Source: Persicaria tinctoria (Eukaryota > Streptophyta > Magnoliopsida > Caryophyllales > Polygonaceae). From it: a stretch of DNA of 64,000 bases. A program made the position numbers and the translations under genes. The stretch covers positions 13,241,175 through 13,305,174 of the forward strand of contig JBANSL010000018.1 of the NCBI GenBank assembly GCA_037127255.1, in the 5' to 3' direction. Under the pieces are notes generated by a model, which saw nothing but the letters and a program-made list of their open reading frames with translations, was not told the DNA's origin and did no database searches. Below are positions 34,920-46,325 of this stretch, in pieces. Within the stretch, counting starts at the first letter, position 1; every line of letters begins with the position of its first letter.

Positions 34920-36223
34920 TCATACTCCTACAATACTACCACGAAGACGTTGATGTACTACTGCGATGCATTCGATCGCCAAACTTCTGATCAGGTTAGT
35001 TAGTTTCTTTATTACTTTCCATCATCGTTTATGTTAGAATGACCAACAATCTTACGGAAAGTGAAATGCATTACTTTAAAATCCAGTTTGTGTGGGAACC
35101 CTACTCCAGCGACGTGCTAGCTCACCTTGCACCCATTTGTAAGGAAGGTGAGAATATCTGGTAATCTACCACACCTCTCATATGCTTCGAGATTGTAGAG
35201 GGGCACAACCCAGAGCGTGTTTCCCGCCAGTTTGGGGATGTGCAAGTGGTCCCCCCAGCGTGTGGATATGATGAGGTGTTGCACAAGATGGATCGAAGGG
35301 GAAAACCCCAGGACAACTGGACCGAAGTCCATGCAAAGTGGATCCAGTTATGGAATGATCGGGAAAACTCTGTTCAGGCCGTAGCTGAGGTAGACGATGA
35401 GGATGAGGCTATTGCACAATATATGGCTTGGTACACACGTATCACCAGACGCCTCATTAGCCCACCTGCCAGTGCGCCGGCGGGGGTTTATCAAGCAGTT
35501 GCTCCTGACTACCATATGATGGTGAGCTACACTTCTCCTATCTTTACATATTTAACTTATTGAATTAAGTTATACAACATCTCTTTACATAGAAGACTTG
35601 TTAAATTAATTTTACTTGCTTTTCAGGGGAACTTCGTTATGGATGCCAGTGCTCGAGCTACCCAAACTGCAGAAGAGTCGCATAATTTCTACGACGCACA
35701 TCAATACAACTCAATGATGGGAAAGCTGGATGAATATTGCAACTACATTCCAGCGCAGGGAGCACAGCTTCTAAGTCAAGTGACCTACAACCCCTCTCAA
35801 CCACAACTTCCGACTGGACCTAGAGTGCAGCGACCCCCTCAACCAGAAATGCCACCAACAGGTTATGGAGTGTCCTCACAGCCAGAGATGCAAACACCGT
35901 CATCCATGGTTTTTCCTTCCTATCCATCATACGATTCGCAGGGTGGCACACCCCCTTTCGTGATGGACTCATACAACCAACCACGATTTATCTTCCCCCA
36001 GTCCACCTTTGTCGCGAGTGGCGGATCTGCTGCGCCCCAGTTCGGTCCTGTTCCCACTTCGACCTAGTTCGGGTATGCTCCTACATTCCTGACCACCCCG
36101 CCTCTTCATCATGGTCGGATTGTGTATGCCGACCCCTGCAACATGTACGGTCCCACACGTCCAGCTCGGCCTGCTCCAGATCCGAACTTGTTCTCCCAAC
36201 CACTCGATGAGGATGATGAGTAG
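34920..36223 (+). pseudogene. Plant mobile domain (PMD) protein gene, broken
   Basis: Three exons are inferred: up to 34994, 35087-35521 and 35627-36223, with GT-AG borders and phase 0 joins. The protein reads MYYCDAFDRQTSDQ, FVWEPYSSDVLAHLAPIC, VSRQFGDVQVVPP, DNWTEVHAKWIQLWNDR, then a Pro/Gln-rich tail. The RQFG...IP and W..H..YI.LW motifs are those of the PMD family (MAIN/MAIL-like, often annotated as 'PP7 long form homologue'), common both as host genes and inside plant transposons. In-frame stops lie at 35162 (TAA) and 36065 (TAG). The start of the domain is missing or unrecognised. It converges on the MULE transposase 230 bp away. Confidence 0.75.
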
Positions 36224-36455
36224 GTCGTCTTGTAACTTATGTTTGTTTCATCTGATTTAGTTTCCATGACATGTGTACTTAACTCTGTTTTAGCGACATA
36301 ATCAGTATGAACATGAGCAAGGTTGATACCTTTCAAACATAGAAGATGCATAAAACATAAATACAGACTAGTCATCGTGCAAATAGATAACAAAACAGTT
36401 GATGAGTTCGCCCAACATCTAACAATACATAGGAGATGTCGAAGGAGCATACTGC

Positions 36456-38492
36456 TCACGAGCCAGATGGACTCGCACTACTGGGGCAACTTCTTCTGTT
36501 GTGCCCATACCCTCGACATTTGCCACAACGGACTTGACCTGGGACTCCTAAATCCATCTCATTCCGAATCCTTTGTGATGGAGTTCGCCCAACATCTCGC
36601 AGACGCGATTGATCGGCGACCAACCTAGGACCTCCAACTTTTGGCCAGTTGAATGGCTCACCCACAGGCATAAATGTTGGAAGGTATGTCAACGAGTATA
36701 ACTCCGAAGTAAAGTACCTCTCTACTAATGGCACGAAGGAAAGGCTCTGAAATCTGCAAACCGCCAAGGCATGTGCGCATGGTATCCTCAGCAACTTCCA
36801 ACTGGCACATGTACATGTCCTGCGATGTAAGTTCACTGTGTACGACCGCCCACTTCTCCTACCTTGTGACCCCCGCGGGTTCAAAATCACCTCAAATATT
36901 CCGTTATGCAAATCATATGATATGGCGTGTGCATTTCTTCCGGCTTCCACCATTATTGCTATCTTGTTATCGGTTGACTTCGTCAGTGGGAAACCGCCCG
37001 AGATGCGAGCGCCAGCTTCCCCTCTCCTCTGCACGAAGTAACTGTTCACCTTATAAAAGGTCTGTCGAACAAGAGCTGTTATCGGAAGACTCCTCCCACC
37101 CTTCAGAACACCATTAAAGACCTCAGATAAGTTTGTTGTCATCACACCATACCTCGCCCCCCCCCCATCCTTGGAGATGGCCCACTTCTCTGGCTCAATC
37201 GCAGCTAAGTACTCCCAAGCCTCAGGGTTCATCTCCTAGAGGGCGCGACATCCCTTCTCGAACCCGCTTGTGGTGAGCTGGTAAGCAGTCGAGCCAACCA
37301 TTTCTTTCACCTTCTGATCGTGGAACATGGAGTTCACATTTGACTTCAAGTGTCGAATGCATATTCGATGATGTGAACTCGGCGCCCTCCATCTAGGCAG
37401 CTCCTCCATGGTCTTCAGGATGCCTGCATGTCTGTCTGAAATAACACATATTCCGAGTCTCTGAGTGACGCGTCTCCCTATACAATCCATGAACCAAGCC
37501 CAGCTATCTCCATTTTCACTCTCCACGATGGCAAATGCCAGAGGGAAAATCTGATCATCTGCATCCATTCCCATTGCAATTAACACAACATGCTTGTACT
37601 TTCCATACAGATGGGTGCCATCGATCGATATCAAAGGACGACAGTGTGCAAACCTAGCAATGGATGGTGCAAAAGCCCAGAATACACGACCAAATATCTT
37701 CTCATGTGGATTTGGTGAATCCAGATGGCACCATTCAACCACTGTTCCCGGGTTTGTAGCTTGTAGCGCAGCCATGAACCTTGGCAACTCCGTGTACGAC
37801 TCCTCCCAATCACCATAGATCTCTGCAATAGCTTTCTACTTTGCCCTCCAGGCTTTCATGTATGAGACAGAAATCCCATACCTTGTAGTCAGATGCGAGA
37901 GAATAGTACTTGGTTTCGTGTCTTGATCCTCGCGAAGAAATCGAAGAATCTCACCTCTAATGAAACTGGAGGTGACGTTACGATTATCGAACTGCAAAAC
38001 CTCTCCAACACAATTGGATGCATGAGGTCCACTATATTTGACGACCATCCACATATCAACAGTTCGATCAACACGACGAGCAGATAGTCGCCATGTGCAT
38101 CCACAACTGTCCTTCCTGTCACAAACAACTGTGTACCATTCTGGACTCGCCTTCTTCGTCTTGTATGGCTTACTCATACGCACAGAATACTCGGTCAAAT
38201 CACATTTCAGCTCCTCCAGCGAGTTGAACATCTGTCCCCGAAAAAACTGTCTTCCTTCATCTAATGGGACGTGTAAATTTAACCCTGGCCATGGAGTTGC
38301 TGTCAATGGATCAGCTTCAACTATATTCCAGTTCGGATTAGAGACCTCTCCCCTAATCGCAGCCTCCCTAGTAGCATCATCGTCCTCTTCAGAATTATCC
38401 AAGTCATCTTCATGATCAGCACCAAGACCATCCACATAGATCTCACTCAGTTGTTCAAACCTTTGTTGAGGTATGTTGCTATGCTCATTCAT
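36456..38492 (-). pseudogene. MULE (Mutator-like) transposase with two in-frame stops
   Basis: One frame of 679 codons runs from the ATG at 38492 to the stop at 36456, broken only by TAG at 37836-37838 and 37236-37238. Order: acidic N-terminus; MuDR-type DNA-binding region (residues ~75-160, FFRGQMFNSLEELKCDL, CGCTWRLSARR); transposase core (ISIDGTHLYGKYKHVVLIA, then VISDRHAGILKTMEE, then CIRHLKSNVNSMF); SWIM zinc finger CTCASWKLLRIPCAHALAV; C-terminal CCHC knuckle CGKCRGYGHNRRSC. These are the classic MULE domains in the usual length. The stops flank the core, so the copy should be inactive without suppression. Terminal inverted repeats were not found. Confidence 0.92.
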
Positions 38493-39010
38493 CCTATATT
38501 TTTATTAACAATAAGTTAGTTAATCAACAAATATTAACTTCAAAATCCTACAAGTTCAACAACTTATTCATAATAATAATGACAAGTTCATATAAATCAA
38601 TATAATCCTCCAACAACCATAAAATCATTATACTCTTTTAGCATATAATCTTATATCTTACTTACTATAAAGATTCAAAACACATCATGCTCGCAATAAT
38701 AACTACATAATCCTGCGATTTTTTTTAAGGAATCAAAACACATAATCACTCCAAAGCACAAGCATGAGAGACTAGATATTAAAGATTTCAAACATATTAA
38801 TCATTCAATTAAGATCGAAAATAAGTCTAATAAGAGAGTGAAACTAACCTTAATGAAATCTTCAGACAACAAGGTGAAAGTATTACCTAACCTTAATGAA
38901 ATCTTCAACCGGCACTATTTTGAGAGTTTCATGCGAGAGAAGCAAGAGCAAAGAGGAAGAGATGAAGAATAGAAAGGGAGGAAGTTCCGGGTGTGTTATG
39001 TATATACCTA

Positions 39011-39435
39011 AAAACGCGGACTGCCTCCGCGCTTTTATGCCTGATTCCCCTAACCTAGTAGGGGGAATCGTAGCAGAGAGCTATGGACCAGAAAAACGCG
39101 GTCAAGCCCCGCGTTTTATTCGCAATTGCCCTAAAAGAACCTTTGACCAGGTTTTTTTTTTTACTGAAAAGAGAAACGCGGTCTGGGACCGCGTTTCTCT
39201 ATTTGTCTCCAGCCCCGTCAGCAACAGCTGACGAGTGGGTCCCCATCCAACACAAGAAACGCGGTCCCAGACCGCGTTTCTAGTGCCAGCTATATTATTG
39301 TATTATTTTCTTTAATTTTCTTTTATTTTAAAGGAGAAACGCGGTCTGGGACCGCGTTTCTTTCGTAAATTTCAGACTTCCTCCCGGGCGCCAATTCTCT
39401 CTCATGCTGTATACATAAAACGCGCCCTGGATCCG
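39011..39435. repeat. Array of six CGCG palindromes, ~81-bp period
   Basis: Hairpins built on AAACGCGG...CCGCGTTT are centred near 39023, 39105, 39185, 39268, 39348 and 39428 (spacings 82, 80, 83, 80, 80). Three are perfect: arms of 14 bp at 39170-39183/39187-39200, and 12 bp at 39255-39281 and 39335-39361, each with a three-base loop. The loops alternate TGG and CCA. The other three are imperfect. Spacer sequence differs between units. The array lies 0.5-0.9 kb upstream of the MULE transposase start. Confidence 0.9.
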
Positions 39436-39544
39436 CGTTTTTCTGTCCCACCTGCAAAAAATGAATATTTCTGTAATTATTTTGAAACGTTGAATATTTA
39501 CGTAATTATTTATTTATTTATGAATATTTCGGAAAAAAATTCTA

Positions 39545-39990
39545 TAAATATACCTACATATATAATATCCAACTAAAAATGATGTCAACACTAAAAAAAT
39601 ACGCATAAAAACGATGTCAGCACTAAAAAACAAACCATTTTTTAATGACTCAATCATACATATATGCCTAAAGAGCAACCTAAACAAGGTAATAAGCATA
39701 AAAATGATATCAACACTAAAAAATAAACCAATTTTTAAGGACTCAAGCATACATATATAACTACATATATAATATCCAACTAAAAACGATGTCAGCAGTA
39801 AATAATAAGCATAAAAACGATGTCAGCACTAAAAAATACGCATAAAAACGATGTCAACACTAAAAAATAAACCAATATTTAAGGATTCAAGCATACATAT
39901 ATACCTACATCTATATATATATATCCAACTAAAAACGATATCAGCACTAAAAAACAAACCAATTTTTAAGTACCCAAGCATAAATATATA
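39545..39990. repeat. Minisatellite array, right part
   Basis: Same words and orientation as 34574-34912 (AACGATGTCAGCACTAAAAA, ATACGCATAAA, ACCAATTTTTAAGGACTCAA, ATACATATATACC). Larger units of roughly 115-130 bp can be traced. 39990-40607 holds no supported gene; CAGAGAAAGATCCAGACCT occurs twice there (about 40384 and 40467). Confidence 0.85.
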
Positions 39991-40607
39991 TCTAAACACA
40001 ATCTCAACCCAAAAAAATAGCACCACACACAAAACAAACCCAAAATTGTTTTCAACATGCACCAGTATGTAAATTATTTGTAGACTATACTCATTTATGA
40101 CTTCAAAAAACAAGCAGCAAATGCACAAATAGTTTATTTCATACTAATCTAATTTTGAGATTTGTCCAACTTGCAAAGATATTCCAGACAAAAGATCACA
40201 ACCCCTGAACTATCAACCAACGCATCTCTCTTCTAAACCTAAAACCCCAATTATCAAAACAAATTCGCACAGACATCACAAAGAAACCATAAAAATGAAA
40301 TTGGAGTTTTTTTATTAGAAAGAAAAAGAAAAGATGTAGCATATCAGAATTCAGAAGCAAACTAATGTATATTTACTGCACTCAGAGAAAGATCCAGACC
40401 TTCATTGTAGTCTTCACTCAAGCATGCTCAGCCATTGCAAGGATCTTGAGCTGCTGCTTCTTCCTCAGAGAAAGATCCAGACCTCCTTGTCAGCATTCAA
40501 TCTCGATCCAGACGCCACGGCGAGGATGAAGGCGGAGGATCAAGGGAGATCGATAGCTCTTCGTCCTCAATCGAATTGCAGCGAAATCGACAACACCTCA
40601 ATCGATG

Positions 40608-40785
40608 TATTAGGATATAATATTAGTCATGATATATTTCTATCCTTTTGTATTATGTATATCTTTCCATATCCGTTGTGCATATCCAATAGGTCTTGGA
40701 GCCCAAGCATTGTATCTATATATTCATTCCAAGTTAATGAAGAGATCAAGAATCACAATTTACAAAACCCTATTGATTGTTTACA
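40608..40785 (+). repeat. Copia-2 5' LTR
   Basis: Begins TATTAGGATATAATATTAG and ends GATTGTTTACA; TATATATTC near 40715 could serve as a TATA box. The target copy CGATG is directly upstream. Confidence 0.93.
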
Positions 40786-40838
40786 TGGTATCAGCCTTTA
40801 CCCGATCCTCCTAATCTTTTCCAAATTCGCCGCCAACC

Positions 40839-43800
40839 ATGTCAGCCGACCAAACCCCACCGTCCGCCGTTGTTTCCGACACACCGCCCAACCCCACCGA
40901 CGGCACCAAGAACTCCGGCAACATCCTCCTCGCGGCCTCTGGAACCGACCCTCTTCCGGCTTTCCAATTTCCCAATCTCAATGTTCGCCTTGATCGCTCC
41001 AATTACACCCTCTGGTGACACACAATCAAATCTGCCCTCGAGGCGTTTGACCTTGAACCCTTTCTTCTCAAATCCAACGCTCCTACAACCGCCCTTGATG
41101 CCCCATCTGGCTCTACAGAAACTCCGCCACCCAACCCAGCCTTTGCCGATTGGAGGAAGAAGGACCGTCTGGTTCTTCTTTGGATCCGGTCAACCCTCAC
41201 CACACCGCTCCTCGCTCATGTTGCTCGCGCGCAGTCCACTCATGAAGCCTGGGCAATCCTTGAGCGTATGTTCTTTGCTCAGACTCGTGCTCGTCAGATG
41301 CATCTCAAACAGCAGATGCAAAATCTTCAGAAGGGTTCGCTCACCATTCTCGAGTATGTTGAGAAAAAGCGTTCCTTTTCTGATGCCTTAGCGGAATGCG
41401 CCTACATTGTTTCTGATGCTGACTTTGTCAAATGCATTCTCAACGGCCTTGGTACATCTTACTCGGCTTTTCTTACATCCTACAACATGCAGAGGGATCC
41501 GATTTCCTCTGATGAGTTACTTGGCCTTCTTCTTCGGAAGGAGGAGCACATTGCAGCGTCTCTCGTTCCCGCCTCTGACTCGGCCCTCTCGGCTAACGTG
41601 GCAAGTCGTGGCGGCCGCTCCTCCCAATCCACAGGGCGTCCAGAACAGACTCCCAATGATCCCTCTCGACCACGTCCTCAATGTCAGATTTGCTCTAGGA
41701 CTGGTCATGAGGTCATCAATTGTTGGCAGCGTCTCAACACCAACGACTTTCCTCCCACGAACAACACCAGCGGTCGTCGCGGTGGTAGAGGAGGCGGTCG
41801 AGGTGGCAGATCTGGCGGCGGCCGCGGCACACCCCAGCAGTCCGACCAGCAGCAGATTCAGCAGCAGTTTCAGCAGCCCTCGCCACAGCGCCACGCCTTC
41901 AACGTTGGTGCTCCTCCGTCCACACTAGTTGATCCCAACTGGTACTTTGACTCTGGTGCAACCAACCATGTGACCGCTGATTTTGGTAATCTCTCTGTTC
42001 ACTCTGATTACACTGGCAATGAAGGTCTGCAGGTGGGCAATGGTATGTCCCTTCCTATTACTTATTTGGGCTATTCTTCCTTGCCTGCCAATCCTAAACC
42101 CGTTCGTTTACATAACATCCTCTTTGTTCCTCAAATTCGAAAAAGCCTCTTGAGTGTTTCTCAATTGACCAAAAACAACAATGTTTACATGCTATTTTAC
42201 CCATCTGCTTGCTTTGTGAAGGACATGCAGGGACGCACCCTCCTCAAAGGAATCGTTGAGAACGGGCTTTACCATCTCCAACCACCTGATCCATCTCGGC
42301 CACCCCATCAAGCCTTCCTTGGAGAAAAGACAAGTCTTCAAACATGGCATGAGCGTCTTGGTCATCCGCATGAGTCTGTTTTCCGTCGTCTAGTATCTAG
42401 ATTTCAATTACCAATGTCTTTGAATAATCTTAAAACAGTTTGTGAGTCCTGTCAACTTGGGAAGAGTCATCGACTCCCTCTCAATAGTCCACATGAGTCC
42501 AGTCAGCTTCCTTTTGAATTAGTGTACTCTGATGTCTGGGGCCCTGCTCCTGTTGCATCCTTTAATGGCAATTCATATTTTTTAATCTTTGTGGATGATC
42601 ACACCAAATTTGTCTGGATATATTTTCTGACTCATAAATCACAGGTCCTTCATCATGTTCAGTTATTTCATAAAATGGTTGAGACCCAGCTCTCTACCAA
42701 AATCAAGCAGTTCCAATCAGATTGGGGAGGAGAATATCGAAATGTCTCCTCCTTTCTTCAGTCTCAAGGTATTTTACACAGAGTCTCCTGTCCTCACACT
42801 CAATCCTAAAATGGGGCTGCTGAGCGCCGTCACAGGACTATTGTTGAAAAGGGTCTTGCCATGCTCTCTCACGCTAAACTGCCTCAGAGCTTCTGGGAGC
42901 ATGTGTTTCACACGTCAGTCTACCTTCACAACAGGACTCTCACTCATGTGTTGCATTACAAATCTCCCTTTGAGAGTCTTTATGGCAAAATCCCTGATTA
43001 CAAATTCCTTAAGACTTTTGGATGCCTCTGTTATCCATTTCTGCGCCCCTACACCTCCAACAAATTGGAGTTTCGGTCATCCCCTTGCATTTTCATTGGC
43101 TACAGCTCCAAACACAAAGGGTACTTGTGTCTTCATGTTCCCACAAAGCGAGTCTATGTCGCTCGTCATGTCATGTTTGATGAAGCCACCTTCCCATACC
43201 CATCTCATACAGCCGTTCACTCCCCCACACCATCCTCAGACTCGCATCTCCCCACCCTTAGCCTATTACAGCAGGCTTCCTCCCCTTGGCTACCGTTGCC
43301 TCTCTCCCCACCACTGTCCCCGCCGACAGCCCCTACTCCCTTGATGGCATCCCATCTGCTGCATTCCGACCATTCCTTGCACTCGGCCACACCCATACAG
43401 CAGCTGCCTCCCCTACCACCATCTCCAGCTGACACCCCCACCACCACTCCCGGCTCGGTCTCACGGTCTTTAGAGGAGGAGCTTGCGGCTCAAGTGTCTC
43501 CATCTCAAGGTACGTCTTCTTCTCCTATCCCTGCTGAGCAACCCGTCATTCCATCCTATTTTCGCCCTGCCACTGATAGCACCCATCCCATGCTCACACG
43601 AGCCCAAACAAATAAATTGAAACCCAAAGCTCATATCACCACAAATCACCCTCTTCCCTCTGTTCCTGACTTGTATGATGAACCAAAAACCTTCCTTCAA
43701 GCCTCCAAATCACCTGAGTGGCAGAATGCCATGCAAGTTGAATTTGATGCCCTCATACGTAATGGGACTTGGACTCTTGTACAACGCTCTCTGCATGCTA

Positions 43801-45206
43801 ACATTGTTGGTTGTAAGTGGGTTTATAGGATCAAGCGTCGTGCTGATGGTTCCATTGAGCGTTATAAGGCTCGCCTTGTTGCAAAGGGCTTCAATCAGGA
43901 AGAAGGGGTTGATTACTTTGACACCTTCAGTCCAGTTGTCAAACCCACCACCATTTGCATTGTGCTCTCCCTGGCTCTCCATCAGTCCTGGCCTCTCCGA
44001 CAGGTTGACATTAATAACGCCTTTTTGAATGGTGATCTTTCTGAATAGGTGTACATGGCGCAACCTCCAGGGTTCGTTGATCAGTCTTCTCCCCATGCTG
44101 TCTGTCTGCTTCGCAAAGCTCTTTATGCCCTGAAGCAAGCGCCCCGTGCCTGGTTCACAAAGCTTCGACAATTTCTCTTACAACATCGCTTCCGTCCCTG
44201 CCAGTCAGATACCTCGCTATTCATTCGGCGTCAGGGGTCATCCACTCTCCTCGTCTTAGTCTATGTTGATGACCTCATTGTCACTGGCTATGTGTCTGCA
44301 GAGATTGATACATTCATTGTGCTTCTCAATCAGACGTTCTCTTTGCGCGACTTGGGTGATCTTCACTACTTTCTCGGCATTGAACTAACCCGCCAACCAA
44401 ATCAGATCGTCCTATCTCAGCAGAAGTATATTCGCGACCTTCTCTTGCGAAGCAAAATGCAAGATGCTCGCCCCATTTCGTCCCCTGCTGAGCCGGCCTC
44501 TCGGTTAGTTCGTGACGGTGATCCTCACTCGGATCCACACCTCTACAGGAGCATTGTTGGTGCACTTCAGTATGCCACCATCACTCGGCCAGAAATTTCG
44601 TATGCTGTCAACCGGGTTTGTTAGTTCATGCACTCCCCTACTGAGGTTCATTGGTCCGCTGTTAAACGGATCCTGCGCTACCTAAAAGGTACTATTTCCT
44701 CTGGTCTTGTCTTCCGTCCCCTTACTGACAGTCGCCTTGTGGCCTTCTCTGATGCCGGTTGGGCATCTGATGGTGATGACTGTCGCTCTCAGCATGGGTT
44801 TGCCATCTATTATTGTGGTAATCTTATCAGCTGGGCATCTAAGAAGCAAAATGTTGTCGCCAAATCCAGTACTGAAGTTGAATATCGGGCCATTGCCTTC
44901 GCTGCCACTGAACTCATTTGGATCCAACAATTGTTATCTAAACTGCGAGCTCCAGCTGTTCGGCCTCCCATCGTTTTGTGTGACAATTTTAGTGCAACCT
45001 ACATGTCCGCCAATCCAGTTTTTCATCAGCGGTCTAAGCACATCAAGATTGATTACTACTTTGTTTGTGAGCAAGTTGAGGATGGCTCACTGATTGTTCG
45101 TCATGTCCGTGGTCAGGATCAGATTGCTGACATCTTCACCAAAGCGGTCGGTACGGCTCGTTTCCTCTCCCTGCGCTCCAAGCTCCATGTTCGTGATCCT
45201 CCATGA
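40839..45206 (+). pseudogene. Copia-2 gag-pol polyprotein with four in-frame stops
   Basis: A single frame of 1456 codons runs from the ATG at 40839 to 45206. It is interrupted by TGA at 41016, TAA at 42807, TAG at 44046 and TAG at 44622, with no frameshift. Order: gag; one zinc knuckle CQICSRTGHEVINC; Gly/Arg-rich RGG stretch and Gln-rich run; protease WYFDSGATNHV; integrase ([33 protein letters not shown]); RT ([21 protein letters not shown]); RNase H (FSDAGWASDGDD, SSTEVEYRAIA, KHIKIDYYFV). The stops fall after NYTLW, just before NGAAERRHR, before VYMAQPPGF and before FMHSP. At the last three, related polyproteins usually carry Gln or Glu; the first usually has Arg or Lys. Confidence 0.93.
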
Positions 45207-45217
45207 GCTTGCGGGGG

Positions 45218-45395
45218 TATTAGGATATAATATTAGTCAGGATATATTTCTATCCTTTTGTATTATGTATATCTTTCCATATCCGCTGTGCATATCCAAT
45301 AGGCCTTGGAGCCCAAGCATTGTATCTATATATTCATTCCAAGTTAATGAAGAGATCAAGAATCACAATTTACAAAACCCTATTGATTGTTTACA
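45218..45395 (+). repeat. Copia-2 3' LTR
   Basis: Same length as the 5' LTR, with three differences (in ATTAGTCAGGATA, ATCCGCTGTG and AATAGGCCTTGG). The second CGATG target copy follows. 45401-46195 has no gene I recognise; it contains GC-richer, gene-like DNA (45420-46110) without a known domain. Confidence 0.93.
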
Positions 45396-46195
45396 CGATG
45401 AACCTTAACTCGATGCAATGGTTGTATCCCTCTTGTTCACCTCCAGAACGCTGTTGACCGAAGATGAACAGAAACCGACCATGTCAGCACAGACCATTCT
45501 TATTGGAAGGCGAGATTGGGAGGATCATCCTGCCGACTTGTCGCCGAGACCAGATCTAGAGGATCATCCCGCCGTCCTAATCATAATCGGCCACGGGAGA
45601 GAGAAGAGCGGAGGCGCTGAGGAGCAAGAGATCGGCGAGCGAACGCCAAGCAGGAGATCAGCGTCATCAGTTACTGATGTTGCTGTCGGCAACTGATTAC
45701 AACTAAATCTGGCTTAATTACATCAGAGACAGCATCGGCGATTTTGATTTCCCCCAATTGAGTCAAAGAACGAGGAAAACTGAATCGGAGCAAGGAGCAA
45801 CAGTTCCGAATCATCCAAATGGAGACGAGATCCAAGGCGGTTCTTCGGTCGGCGAGATCCAAGGCGGAATCCGGATTTACCAGGAGCAGGGCGCTACACG
45901 GCTTCGATCCGATCTCCAACGCTTTCGATCGGAGAAGGAGCGTACCTTTCTACCTCTTCCGCTCGATCTGTCACCCCCGTCACCTCCTCGTTCGGACTCG
46001 ATCAGATATGAGGTAGCCATGGACGAGCGACCATGGGAGAGAGAGATCGATATCTCAGATCTGGAAGGAAGGGAAGTCTGGAAAGGGAGCAATGAGAGAG
46101 ATCGACAGAGTTTAGGGTTAAAACTTACTGTAAAAGATATAAAATGTATACTTTTGCAATTTTTACACAAACGTATATATTTGACTAATTTGGCT

Positions 46196-46237
46196 GAAAA
46201 TTTGCGCCTTCGGCGCAAATTTTCTCATAAAACTAAT
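46196..46237 (+). other. Helitron-type 3' terminus (hairpin + CTAAT)
   Basis: A perfect 13-bp stem GAAAATTTGCGCC/GGCGCAAATTTTC with loop TTC (46196-46224) is followed eight bases later by CTAAT (46233-46237). Stem-loop plus CTRRT is the Helitron 3' pattern. The matching 5' TC end is not identified. If real, the Helitron could include the 45.4-46.1 kb DNA and the nested Copia-2. Confidence 0.5.
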
Positions 46238-46325
46238 AAGATTAGAAGAATACTACTATTCAACTTCTTTTCCGTATTAGGGAGCAAGAGCCTTTTGACA
46301 TTCCGCCCTCGAGGTCAAACTCAGC

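Larger units (their letters stand above)
40608..45395 (+). mobile_element. Ty1/Copia LTR retrotransposon (Copia-2), complete
   Basis: 178-bp LTRs at 40608-40785 and 45218-45395 differ at three positions by eye. The 5-bp duplication CGATG lies at 40603-40607 and 45396-45400. The primer site TGGTATCAG follows the 5' LTR (40786), and the polypurine tract GCGGGGG precedes the 3' LTR (45211-45217). LTR ends are TA...CA. It is unrelated to Copia-1 at LTR level. Low LTR divergence suggests a more recent insertion than Copia-1. Confidence 0.95.
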
